A DNA stretch of 64,000 nucleotides, from NCBI GenBank assembly GCA_963691815.1, contig OY829661.1, forward strand, positions 3,093,001 to 3,157,000, given 5' to 3'. The translations under genes and the position numbers were made by a program. The notes under the pieces are model-generated. The model did not search any database and was not told where the DNA came from. It saw nothing but the letters and a program-made list of their open reading frames with translations. Below, piece by piece: positions 1 through 28,735 of this stretch. This stretch comes from Echiichthys vipera (lineage: Eukaryota > Chordata > Actinopteri > Perciformes > Trachinidae). Position 1 is the stretch's first letter; every line of letters begins with the position of its first letter.

Positions 1-142
1 ATCACTGAACTGACTGAAATAGGCTATATCAAGGGCCGCTAAAAAACAAGATATCTCAATCCTTATGGAGTACAACTTTAAACCGACGCTGAGACAGTCT
101 TTAACATTAAGACTCAGTCACCCAAGGTTCTTGTGTTTGCCC

Positions 143-588
143 CATTAAAGTGAAATTCCGGTGTAAAATCATCCCAGGCTCTTTTTAGGTAATTACACTC
201 ATCAAATAAGCCATCGAGACAATTTTTTTTCGTGCACGAACAACTAACAGAGAAATCCGGGGCAGGCGCTAACAGGCGCTAACAGCTGAATGTGGCTAGC
301 ACGGATTAGCTTGGGGTGGCAAGTTGAACGCATTTAAACGTCTTTTTTAACCACTAATACTGCTCCAAAAACACCATTCCTCTGCAGTAGCATGAGAAGA
401 GTCCCTACACAGAAAACAGTGACATTAGTTAGTGACAGTGTTTAAAGACTTACCAACTGGACCAGTACCAGCTCCTCTCATAGTAAAGTCCATTCAAGTC
501 GATTACCAAATACAATCCAAAAGGAAGGAGCCCATTGATGATTTATTCCAGAAAAACACGTAATCGTTGTGGTTTGTGGCAATTTGGT
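143..588. repeat. left arm of foldback element FB-A copy 1 (143-1432)
   Basis: This arm begins CATTAAAGTGAAATTCCGG and is repeated, inverted and diverged, at 958-1432, giving a ~1.29 kb foldback with arms of ~450 bp. Shared landmarks are the GGAAGGAGCCCATTGATGA block and the CTGCAGTAGCATGAGAAGAG block with their complements. Both ends carry TTAA, so a TTAA target is possible. No transposase is present, so it is non-autonomous. Confidence 0.8.
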
Positions 589-957
589 GATGTATCTTTA
601 ACTCCAGTCTATTCATATTCAGTTGCGGCACTTGTAGAATGGCATTCTTCTTCAAGCACGCCTTCTTTGGGTCAGAAGCTCTCTAGGAATTATGAAGTCG
701 TCCTCTTCCAAATGTTTGTTGCAGACACAGTAATCACTCTGCCTAAGCGTCTTGATCGGCGTCTCAGAGCACGGTCATCGTACCACAATGGCAGCCTATG
801 AAAGTTTCTGGGTTGTAAGCTTTCATTATTGTTTCACAGCCAGGAAAGATATAAACACAAACCACACAAACCCCCTGACCTCTGCGTGACGTTTGGGTGC
901 TGCAGGACAGATGCTGTGGGACTTTTCAAAACCTTATTCCATCTATTATTAACTTAT

Positions 958-1432
958 ATTCCACCAAACTGCCACAAACGACAAGGTTTACGTGTTTTGC
1001 TGGAATAAGTCATCAATGGGCTCCTTCCTTTTCGATTGGCCTTATGTAATCCACTTGAATGGACTTTACTATGAGAGGAGCTGGTACAGGAGCCAGTAGG
1101 TAAGTCTTTCAAACACTCTTTTAATAAACTCTGGATTCACTAACTATGGTGTTGGTGCTTTGTTTTCTGTGTAGGGACTCTTCTCGTGCTGCTGCAGAGA
1201 TTTGGTGTTATTTTGAGCAGTATTAGTGGTTAAAAAAGACATTTAAATGCATTCAACTTGCCGCCCTGAGCTAATCAGTGTTAGCCGCATTTGGTTGCAA
1301 GCAACTGTTAGCGTCTATCCCGGATTTCTCTTTTGCATTAGTTGTTCAAAAAATTGTCTGATCGCTTATTTGATGAGTGTATTTACCTAAAAAGAGCCTG
1401 GGATGATTTTACACCGGAATTTCACTTTAATG
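958..1432. repeat. right arm of foldback element FB-A copy 1
   Basis: Inverted copy of 143-588, ending CCGGAATTTCACTTTAATG. The spacer 589-957 contains no recognisable coding sequence. Confidence 0.8.
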
Positions 1433-1939
1433 TCAAGGGGTTGTCAGTCCATCTTTAAATGCTACAGTTTAAATTGGGATGTGGGGGTGTAATATGACAT
1501 GTTGTAAAAAATAAGTATAGTGAGTTTGAATAAAAAAAACTATTGTGAATCTATTTTCAAGCTACATTCAGGGGTTTTAATTGGAAAAGTAAATATGCTT
1601 TTGGTGATGGAGGGAGTCCAAAGGTGGACAGCATGTCTCTTTTTGGCTCTCTTGAGTTTTGTGCTAAGTTTGGTGGAGTGCTGGTCTTTGTTCTGGGTTG
1701 TGGGTAGAAAGCTGCAATCCTCTAAGACTTTCAGACTTGAGATTGAGTACTGACCTGTGGTGGCTGTCTCATCAGGACTCCAACAAGACAGCCGCGAGAA
1801 ACCTGGGGCTGCTGGTAAGATCAGAGGGATGAACAAAAAACGTTTGAATAAAGTATACAAATTTTATTTGATGGTAGTTCTCGTGTGTGTGTGCGTGCGT
1901 GTGTGTGCGTGTGTGTGTGTGCGTGCGTGCGTGCGTGCC

Positions 1940-2003
<64 letters not shown>

Positions 2004-2231
2004 TGTGTGCGTGCGTGTGTGTGTGTGTCCAAATATCACATGGAAGAGAGCGAGTGTGTGTTCCTGAAAATATACATCTTCTCATATTGCTCTCACAGGG
2101 CCAATGAAAGACATACGTTTGATATACTGCTCCGCGTACTGTTATTTTACTAGTGTTGTGTACAAAGATGTTATTTTAATTTCTTTCATCATGTTTTATG
2201 CAACGTCTTATCAAAAGTTCTTTATTTTCAG
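1433..2231. repeat. intron remainder with (GT)n/(GCGT)n microsatellite at ~1883-2030
   Basis: The tract at 1883-2030 mixes GTGT and GTGC/GCGT tetramers for about 145 bp. This opens long Cys-Val/Arg and Thr-His reading frames on both strands that are not genes. Apart from the candidate cassette exon at 1776-1814, the remainder shows nothing recognisable. Confidence 0.85.
1776..1814 (+). other. candidate 39-nt cassette exon of mapkap1
   Basis: A 39-nt segment between CTCATCAG and GTAAGATC. In phase 1 it reads LQQDSREKPGAA flanked by split codons, and its last base joins exon A to give Ala exactly as required. It is a symmetric multiple of three, so it could be included or skipped without a frameshift. 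No such peptide is known to me in SIN1, and the polypyrimidine tract is weak. It may be chance. Confidence 0.25.
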
Positions 2232-18911
<16,680 letters not shown>

Positions 18912-19671
18912 ACAGACTGAAGCTACTCAGCCACCTGTCTGTCAGACGCAGAAACCATTCCTGACAGTCTCATCCACAGACAGCAATAGGCTAGAAGCAG
19001 AAGTGGAGACTGAAAGGAGAGCCAAGTCCCAGGAGACGGGCAGAAAACAGACCAGGAAGACGTGTCTGTGCTTCAGCTGAACAAGGTGGAAGCCTCTGGA
19101 AGTCAGTGGACGAAGAGAGTCCACAAGCAAAAACAAAGAAATCCTTTTTTTTTTTCTGAAAATGAAAAAGACTTTGAAGAGTTGTGGGACAGAGTTTTGC
19201 TGCCATGTCTCTGAATATAAACTCCCTCCTCCAGGATGGATTGTACAGCTTCAACAAGTTGAAAGCTACATGCTAAATATTGCCTCGGTCCTCCATCTTT
19301 AACAGATTTAACATAACAACATGAAAAGAAAACCTTCACATTTTTATGAACCTTACACAGACATTTTACATGCAAGAAATGAAATCATAATGATATATCA
19401 ATGAAATATACCATTTAAAAAAAAAAAATACAGGTCTATACAGTTCTGCCTTGAGGTCAGATAGCTACACTGTGTGGCCAGTTTATTAGGTCCACCCAGC
19501 TAAAACGAATGTAGTCAAAAGCCCAGTTCAGAGCAAAGATTCGCAACGAGACGAGTTGAGATTTATAACTACTTCAAACGTTCAGGTCTGCAACATCCTG
19601 ACACCTGCCAGTTCACACCAGTGAGACGATGTATCATCTCCATAACAACGTCTCTCTGTACTTCTGTTCTA

Positions 19672-19731
<60 letters not shown>

Positions 19732-21490
19732 ACGCACACACGTTGAGCCTCCGTTCAAAACGGCCTTTTTAACCAGCTGACAGTTTTTCAGTGACTTGAC
19801 CAGCCGACTTTGCTCAGACTTGATTGGCTGTTGCAAATTATTATTCTGAACTGGGCTTAACACAACAAGACCTGAAACAAATCCTGTCTTCATAAAAGTT
19901 GTAATGTTTTAGAGGTGTCTATTCATTTTTTGTCAAATAATTAGATGTGTGGTGTTTCTCTTATTTAGCCTATGACATGCATGGACAAACTTATGCAACA
20001 CAGTTCAACAGCAGCACCAACTTGAGCCTCCAACATGACAATACAGTTGAATCAACACATCCACAACTGAACATTAGAACCTTCATGGAGGGAGGGTCAT
20101 TGCAGGACTGTTGTATCAGACTGCATTAGTTTTAGCTAGGTGGACCCAAGAAACAAACAGGCCAGTTCACAATAGGATTGCAGCCGCTAAACCTGCACAA
20201 TATAGAACAAAATAATCTGTAATTCATAAAGCACCTGTAAATGGTGAAATGTACCCCTAACTGGGCTCTGCGTTCCTGTGTTAAATGAAGTAATATGCAG
20301 ACATGTTCTGTCTCTGAGCCTCATTGCAAAAATGGTCCTTGACAGAGCAGTGCCAACAGTCATGCAGGTACAGTGAAATTATTAGCATCTTCAGGGAGTT
20401 GGTGGTAATGAAGTGCATTTATATGGCGTGTCCTCCGCTTCAATCATCTTTTACTGTCTGAACGTTTGAAAACACCAACAGCACTTCAATATCTGTCATG
20501 TTTAAATTCCTTTCTGAATGCCTGTGCACCTCGTCGCTCAGGGCCTGCTGCTGTCTGTCTGAACATTTCATTCTTCTGTTTCTCTCTGTTGTTATTCTGC
20601 CCACAAAGGCAACATTTATACTTTGCCACATAGATAACAATCAGATGAAAAAAAGGTCAAAACTTTAGGGGTTTGTTTGCACTGTAATATCAACCGCAAT
20701 CCATTCTATGTGAATTGGCCCCTGAGAGCATTGACAGCGTTCAGTTTGAATTGGAAAGGTGTGACCATGGCATATTTTTAGGATTTTAAATAAAATGATG
20801 CTGCATATGAAAGTTTTGAAGTGACAGCCACAGTTAAAGGTTGAATATGGAGAATGAGCAGAACACCGCCAAAAAATTTGAGCAGTAGGGTTGCCAGGTT
20901 CGTTGCCTTGTGTCAAATGAGGAGACGGGAGACCGGAGTCTGTTTGAACCAAACCCCTCTGGCAAATCACACCATAAAAACAAGGATTAGAGGAGTTTGA
21001 CTGACAGTTAGCGTTAGCCGTTCCAGCTAAGTAAAGATGTAAGTGATCAAGGAGAAGCGTAGCCATTTGGGCATGCCTTTTAATGGCGTTTCTCTCCTTT
21101 CTCTCAGTCCATGGAGTGAATGCTCGGCCTATATTGACTCTGGTTTTTGCCCGTCTCCACTCACTCAGCTGCTGGGACAAATAACGCTCCCTTCACTGAG
21201 GCTCCGAAGCAACTGCAGGATTGGCAAACTCCATTTCACCCAGTGCCAGCCTACAGTAGCTGCACCCAACAACAGACAACCCATGCAACCAGCAACGCCC
21301 AACGCTATTGGCTGCTACCATGGAAACATAACGGGACAGAAAGTCATTGTCAAACCCGTCAAAAATGTTTTTAAATAATAATTCAGACTAAATATATTTT
21401 TTTATGGAAAATAAATACTTTCATTCTGTACCTCTCAGGATGCCCCGTGGTTTATTAATTTAAAAAATATATAATACATATTTTAATAAA
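18912..21490 (+). other. mapkap1: mapkap1 3' UTR and flank (end uncertain)
   Basis: Sequence after the TAG. Candidate AATAAA signals lie at 21410-21415 and 21485-21490, with more at 23966 and about 24392, so the UTR end cannot be fixed from sequence. A MITE complex lies inside at 19468-20165, so either the UTR is long and carries it or an earlier non-canonical signal is used. Confidence 0.4.
19468..20165. mobile_element. MITE with a second MITE nested inside
   Basis: The outer element has the left end GTGTGGCCAGTTTATTAGGT then CCACCCAGCTAAAAC. Its right end is the complement with mutations (GTTTTAGCTAGGTGGACC ... GGCCAGTTCAC). Inside, 19518-19860 has perfect ends AAGCCCAGTTCAGA / TCTGAACTGGGCTT (one edge base imperfect), a terminus resembling fish hAT MITEs. 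A (CT)27 tract is at ~19676-19728. Confidence 0.65.
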
Positions 21491-24400
21491 GATTCTACAT
21501 ATTCAACCTTTAAGAGAAATGGTTACTGTGAGGCTCTGGGTTTTCATTCACACACAATACTGCCATTTTGAAGGCAGAACATCCTCATTTATGCATTGTG
21601 ACGGAGCATGGCTGAATGCGCACCAACACAGCCCCAGAACTGAAGTGTCCTAAAGCCAGGTACCTTGTGGAGACAGTGCTAAGTAGCTACGTTTAGATGA
21701 AGACACAGGTGGCACCATACATGTTCCTGCTGAGGGTGGGATTACACCAAGAAACCGCAATGCTCCAGCAAAAGGCATGGAAAAAACACTGCCAGCCTGT
21801 TTAACGCTAACAATGCAGGTTTGGAAATACTAAAAAAAAAAGTGAATGTGTGAATGAATGATATGCTTTCAACATGTTTTTGTTTTTTTTACAGGGCATT
21901 AACACGTACATATACACATAGAGTAGCTTGTCAGAGTCAATTAGACTGAACCTCTGTGACTTCTCAGAACGTGGTTCTGTTGATACTACATGAGTGTCTG
22001 CATAGACAGACATGTTTACATGTGCAGTAGGTGTGTATGGCTTGTGTATACAGTCCACACGGACTTTAGGGCAAACGGACGAAATTTACGTCATGTAAAC
22101 CCCTTTCACTCTGACGGGAAAAGTATCATTCGGGATTTAGCAGTGGGTTTGTTGGATGTGTGTTGTCATGGCAACCCATACATGACAACCAGAATGGATC
22201 TCACCCACAGCAAGAAAATAGGAACAGAAATATGTAATTTCCTTTAAAAAAAATTTAAAAAAAAAGACTTCGAAGACGCTTTGGATAGTTCTGATAGATG
22301 GTTCTGTAGCAGTCCAACGTTCAGGTAATAATAAAGTTATGCCTCATACCCTAAAAAACAATGTATAAACTAACGCAAAAGTAATCCCTCTCAATCCTAA
22401 TTTCTGACCCACTGGAAGAGTGTGGGGGTGTCTGTATCTGCAGAGACCCCGCCCTGTGCCTGGATTTCCTCTTTCCTTATTTTGCTGTGTGTGGGATATT
22501 TATAATAATCTTGGGACCCCATATGTTTGTGTGGCCCCCAACCAATAACAGCTTGCAGGGAGTGCAGCCCGTTCACATCGCAGTCACTGTGTGTTTGTGC
22601 TGCTGTGTGTCTTTTTTGCAGTAGAATCTGTGGTTTAGGGATGATCGTGTGTGGTATACTGTGTGGTAACTTGTGCATATATTTAAACTTAGAGACGTCT
22701 TTTTCCCCTCCAATGAAATGACCCAAAAACGTGATAAGGGATTCATAAGGATTTGGATTTGCAGATTCAGAACTGGATTCAGAAGACTTATTTCGCTGCA
22801 ACTTAGAATGCGTTTTTGTAACGAATGAGGACTGTGGATTTTGTCCTTTGACATTTGCTTTGTAGTTGTAAGTATGGAGAGAAGGAATTATTACAGTGAG
22901 CAATACCTTTTTCAACATAAAATCTCAACCTGTACTTTAAGTTTTAATCTGTAAGATTTTCATCTATTTAGTTATCTTTTACGTTCCTATCTATCACAGA
23001 GGGAGTTACAACAATGGTGACTGATCATGTAAGCCACGTCACTGAGCAGTGGTTGGTCAGTTGAGGCTCATCACTGCTGACTATGCTGCGTTTCAATGTA
23101 CTCGGAAATCAGGAACTTCCACCTTCTGACAAGTAAAAGCGCAATGAATTGGAAGTTCAAGTCTGAATTCCGAGTCAGGGTCACTCTTATGTGTTTGAAC
23201 GGTGCAGTAACATTTCATTACTGCTGACTCACAATGAAGGCATCATGAGAGCTGTCAATCTGATGACGTCATACAGTCGACACTGTTCGGTTTCCAAAGC
23301 AACTCTGGGAGACGAGGTCCCAGAGGCTCGCCTGCAGTTACATCCTAACGCCAAAGTGGCCGCTAGAAACAACATATCTTAATTCTTATGGACTACGGTA
23401 CTACTTTAATAATGATTCCCCTTCGAGATAGAGAAGCCAGATATTTCCTCATTCACTTCATTACATCCAGTTTCCTTGGAGACATCTAGTGTCCAGTGAG
23501 GGAAGTGCAGCTCAGGCACACAGGTGTCAGTCATTGCAATTTTCTTTTGTGAACTAAACAAATCAAAGCAACACACTGAACAAACGGGTTAATGATTGTA
23601 CCCCTTTTTCCCTGCTTTACACACTGTCCGCATGTATGTGCTTCTCTGCTGTCTTGGCTAATGTATCTAGCTTAATGTAACTTGTATTTGAACCACTTAT
23701 TACCGTGTGTCAACACAGCAACCAGCAGATGAAGAACAAAGAAAGCACAACAACAGACAGTAGAAATGACTGAGTGAACATGTGCAGCTGTTCTTTGGTT
23801 TTGAGTCACGGATCGGATCATTTTTTGGATCAACAACAGAAAAAGGCAATGATAAGACAAATGTAACTTTGCATTTATTTTCATACTGTATATCATTTCA
23901 TATGTTATATGATTTTAAACATGAACATTCGAAAATAGCCTGTCTCCATGATAAAAGAAAATCTTAATAAAGTGGAAATTGGAAACCACCTTTCTGATCC
24001 TCGCAAGTGGGTGGTCCCTTAGTGCTGCTTCATTGATCACATGTGCCAAGCACCCAGTGTGGCCCCAGTCCAGCGTCATTCAGCCTTATTCGTGCATGAG
24101 GTGTTAACGTGTTCGTGGGACTTTCTAGTGTCACATTGCCGATACATTGTGACAGTTTTGTTCAGCACCCGTCTTCCATCATCGTGGTGTATATAAACTG
24201 TATATAAAAGAAATCAAGCATGCGGCGTTCACGTGAACACACAACCAGGTTTTTTTTCTTGCATCTACTGATCCGTAACCCCACTGCTGTACACAAATAG
24301 AGGCATATTTCCATGTGAGTGCAATGCCTTAATCAGAAATCCCATGACTTTCACATCTCATAATTATGCTCATGTACATCACAACAATGGAATAAAGCAT

Positions 24401-25290
24401 CTTATCTTTAGGAATTCCTAATGATATGTTGGTAACACTCGATTTCAAATGATTTGTCCCTACATCGTAGAAACTAACTGAATATTAATTGTAATTTTTG
24501 AAGCAGGTTTTTATGTAGGACTACTTTAGTATGTGTGTGCAATTTGTTTTAGATTCAGGAAAAAATGCTTCATTTTCTATATTCTTTCTCTGAATCAAAA
24601 ATGTATGAATTTATATTGAGAATTAGTTAATGTGTGAATAACTTAGAGTCTTTGTAGTCAGGTCAGCTAACACATTTAAGCATTACATTTATTTTAGTAA
24701 CAAAAAACAACAACTCAAGGTTCACTTACTGGAGATCAACATTAGAGAACAAATCATTAATGATATATTTATTCTGAAATACTGTTATTTTTTATTGTTC
24801 ATAATTTGATAGAATATCATTTGTGTCTAGGCCACTGCTGTACTAGCATGTTTTTTTAAATAACCAAGGAACTTCAACAAAAACCTTTATTTTGTTAGAA
24901 CACAGTGAGCAAAATGAGAGAACAGTGTTCATTGTGTCAGAAGAGAAGATTGATGTTTTCTTCTGTAGGATTCAAAAATGAACAGGAAGTTTAGAGGCCA
25001 CAGCTTTGAATGACTTCAGCACATCTGACTAACTGGAGTGGGTTTCTTACACATTACTTTGTTACAGAGGATTTTCCAGAAGTTCTCTATGGGGTTATTA
25101 AATGTATTGTAAGTATAGCAAATCATCTCATATTAATCCTTGTCTGCGTTGTGTATTGACATTTCTACAAAATTAACAAACAAAGAGTTGTAGAGCTATA
25201 AATGTGGTGTAAGCATGGCAAAACATGAAATCAGCTCTTGCCTTTGATGTGCAATTATGTGTCGATGGAAATATGAAGCGAAATATGTGA
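20166..25290. other. intergenic, no gene recognised
   Basis: AT-rich intergenic DNA. The segment 24735-24880 shares ~100 bp (GGAGATCAACATTAGAGAAC, then CTACTAGCATG-like text) with 48768-48910, so both are copies of one interspersed repeat. ORFs of 171 codons (20665-21180, minus) and 173 codons (22397-22918, minus) were read and show no family features, splice context or composition of genes. Confidence 0.5.
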
Positions 25291-25972
25291 TTGTTATGCC
25301 CCAGTCTAGGGGGCCTAGGACACAACATGAAAAAGCCCCATCTTCCCCAAGTCCCAAGTGGCCACAAACAATGATTTGGTTGAATACTAAGAAAAAGGTT
25401 TTATTTACAAAAATAGTTAAAGTGACAACAATATATAATGATATATATAAGCCGAGCTATAGGCTTCAGGGTGGACTAAGGCCAAAATAACAAACAAAAG
25501 GTTCCTGTGTAGGAAATAATAAACCTTAATAAACAAGATTTACCTCCCTAACTAAATAAACAAGAAAAAACAATGTTAACAAAAGTGACAGTCCACCCCT
25601 ACTACTCAAAGAAACTGAACTACTCAAAAGGACTACAAAGCTGAACTGAAGTGTGGCCTGTTGGGAGATGAGGAGGATGAGGAATGCCTGCTGCCATCAG
25701 ACGTCTGCCATCTTGGCTCTTTATAAACCAGGTAGTTTTCAGCATGCAGCCAATCAAGAGCCAGGGCCTGGAACCACTCCACCATTCACGGCACGGCTAT
25801 GGCACACACCTATTTGCATAAATGATTGGACACAGAAAAAAACCACATGGCGCACACACAGCACATTGGCCAAAAAATGACTGCAGTTATAAAGGTGTTA
25901 GAATGTGACTATGCGCATGTATATAAATGTGAACATAAATCAGACCAACTAATTGATTAAGCTATTGATATC

Positions 25973-26895
25973 TCTCATCTCATCTTCAACCGCTTATCTG
26001 GGGTCGGGTCGCGGGGGCAGCAGCTCGAGCAGGGGACCCCAAACTTCCCTTTCCCTTTCCCTTTCCCGTTCCCAGGCCAGTGTGGAGATCTAATCTCTCC
26101 AACTAGTCCTGGGTCTTCCCCCGAGGCCTCTTCCCAGCTGGACGAGCCTGGAACACCTCCCTAGGGAGACGCCCAGGGTTCATCCTTACCAGATGCCCGA
26201 ACCACCTCAACTGGCTCCTTTCAACTCAAAGGAGCAGCGGCTCTACTCCGAGTTCCTCACGGATGGCTGAACTTCTCACCCCATCTCTAAGGGAGACTCC
26301 AGCCACCCTCCTGAGGAAACACATTTCAGCCGCTTGTACCCGTGACCTCGTTCATTCAGTCATGACCCAGCTTTCATGACCATAGGTGAGGGTAGTCACT
26401 GACCGACGATGCCATCAGGACCACATCATCTGCAAAAAGCAGAGACGAGATCCTCAGCCCACCAAACTGCAACCCCTCCCCATCACAACTACGCCTCGAT
26501 ATCCTGTCCATGAAAATCATGAACAGGATTGGTGACAAAGCGCACCCCTGGCGGAGGCCAACCCCCACCGGGATCGAATCCGACTTGCTGCCGAGGATCC
26601 GGACACAGCTCTTGCTTTGGGTGTACAGAGATTGGATGGCCCACAAAAGTGACCCCCTCACCCCATACTCCCGCAGCACCTCCAACAGTATCTCCCGGGG
26701 AAACCGGTCATGTGCCTTCTCAAGATCCACAAAGCACATGTAGACTGGATCCAGGATCCTTGTGAGAGTGAAGAGCTGGTCCGTTGTTCCACGTCCAGGA
26801 TGGAATCCGCATTGTTCCTCTTCAATTTGAGGTTCGACTTACTCTAGGGCGAACTCTCATTTTCAGCACCTTGGAGTAGACTTTATGAGGCTAAG
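25973..26895 (-). mobile_element. Rex3 LINE fragment with RT core
   Basis: The minus-strand frame 26374-26739 encodes the RT core: MCFVDLEKAHDRFPREILLE, GVGLRQGCALSPILFMIFMD and SSLLFADDVVLMASS. It carries the catalytic FADD box and the QGC.LSP box. The 3' end is at 25973 (inverse of GTTGAAGATGAGATGAGA). An internal deletion near 26395 removes the segment between the FADD region and the maturase-like tail. It is not intact. Confidence 0.88.
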
Positions 26896-28310
26896 CTATT
26901 CATAATAGAATAAAATATGTGTTCCTTCCAAGTGAACCCAACAACCTTGACAATCACTTACCGAGAGTACACCATAGGGAATTATCTCCACCCTGTATAA
27001 TTGCATGTTTATGATTATATGTAAAGTACATGTCATGGTTATTGACCAGTTACTTATCTTCAACAATAATAAATTGAATCCGTGAAAACTTATAAATGAT
27101 ATCTGTCATTACAAAAACTGTTAGAAAACTGAGTTCATAACCTTACATGCCAATACTTGCACATTGAAAACAGTTCTTCAGCTCCACTAACGTTAGGCAT
27201 TTTGATCTATTTTCATGAAAAGTTCCAAGCTCACAATGCACAACAATCGCAAGTGTGTCCTGGTTCTCTTTTGTTTTTTAGTGACCAATGTCCAACAGAG
27301 TCACAAAGTTCAGTTCACCAATGAGAACCAAACAAAGAGTCAGTGAGTTTGAATAAGATGATTGCTGGGTTGGAATTGGCTATGGAATTTGGTTTACAAT
27401 TGTGTTTGGTGCCTACAAAGTTGCATCATACTCCATTCTCCTGTCTTCATTCTGTACTGGTTGGATCAGTGTCAGGGTCCGGTACAGTACTTTGATGGTT
27501 CCATTGACTTACGATTCCCCTAGTTACTTTTGCATAAATGCTGACTCGTCATGTAAACCTTGTTCATGAGGTATCTCAAATCTTTGGCACTGTAATTGTT
27601 TTTTATTCTGTTCTGCACATTGTTTAGAGCAGTTAGTTTGGGCTGAAGTGAACGAGGGCAGGTGCGTTCCATTTCATCCCTCGCCCCTATCCCCACCCAA
27701 TTTCCCTCTGCTCTCCAAGTTTTCCAAGTTCCATTGCTCCTCCTATATGCCACAATTCGCCATATGCTCATAAATGTGATAATTTTATCTTATTTTGATA
27801 CAATGACAATGGTGCCCTGTCTCGGAAAACCTTTTGTAAACAAAATGTTACACTGCCATCTGGTGGTCAGCACCAGTATGAAATTAAAATAAGTTCATTC
27901 ATGTGCTCCTTGTCTTGAAAGGTTATTCATAGCTTATCCAGCAGTTTATTGTTAAGTATAATACAACTCTTTCTACACAGATTGGTTATAATGCTGATGT
28001 TCACCACTACAGTACCAGAGCTTAAACTCAAGGTCTACTTACATTACCACGGCCAAGAACTCATTCAATAAAAACCACTGTTGTATATAGAGCCATTTGG
28101 TTATGGCACACTCTTCCTTTATATATTAGGACAATATTCCAAGTAAAAAAGCTTTTAAGAAATATGTAATCTAACTTTTCAGACTTAAGAGTCAGTCTTT
28201 TATGTAACCATTTTGAGGACTTTGTTTTTGTTAAAGAAATGTATAAAATATTATCAGAAATGTTTGTTTCCATGCATGTAATCGAAAAAGTTATTTTCCC
28301 TCACTAGGTT
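26896..28310. other. intergenic, nothing recognised
   Basis: No coding, RNA or repeat signature was identified on either strand. Confidence 0.5.
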
Positions 28311-28314
28311 GGTA

Positions 28315-28735
28315 TGTGAACCAATTATGTTTGACCCATCTGGAGGAAGGGCTGATAAGACGTTCACTCCCTGTAAAAGAAAATGCTGAATGAGCAAAAC
28401 CAACTGCGACCTTGTGAAGATAAGATATACTTTGTATGTAACTAGTTAATTATTATTCATGAGTGACTTATGATTATTCATGCAAACTTCAAATAAAAGG
28501 ACACGGGGAAGAATGGAGAGTCAGAGAGAATTTGCAGAGGGACAAGCCAAACAGTGCTCGTTGACCTCCTCTCTCCCCGTGTCAGATACGTAAAAGATGT
28601 CTCTTGTTTCTGATCTGATGAATACTGTTTATTCTTTAAAAGAGTATCAGGAAGTCTCCATGTGTTGTTTCTGTCAAGGCAACTGGAAGATTTTGACATG
28701 TGTTGTTTTTGTCAAGGCAACAGAAATATTTTGAC
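28315..28735 (+). repeat. possible solo LTR
   Basis: TG at 28315 (or 28371) and ..TTTTGACA at 28735 frame a segment with a TATA-like stretch (AAGATATACTTTGTAT), AATAAA at ~28491, and a pyrimidine-rich region resembling U3-R-U5 order. No primer-binding site, partner LTR or target duplication was found, so this is weak. Confidence 0.25.

Noticed and set aside
1757..2153. Several ORFs of 60-116 codons made of Cys-Val-Arg or Thr-His-Ala on both strands
   Set aside because: They are created by the GT/GC microsatellite at 1883-2030.
20665..21180. 171-codon minus-strand ORF
   Set aside because: No domain, no conserved-looking composition and no splice sites; it lies in the downstream flank of mapkap1, where long frames occur by chance.
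22397..22918. 173-codon minus-strand ORF
   Set aside because: Low-complexity Ser/His-rich text, no recognisable family, no supporting signals.
25293..25900. LTR-like start TGTTATGCCCCAGTCTAGGG
   Set aside because: No matching CA end with a target duplication and no second copy in the window.
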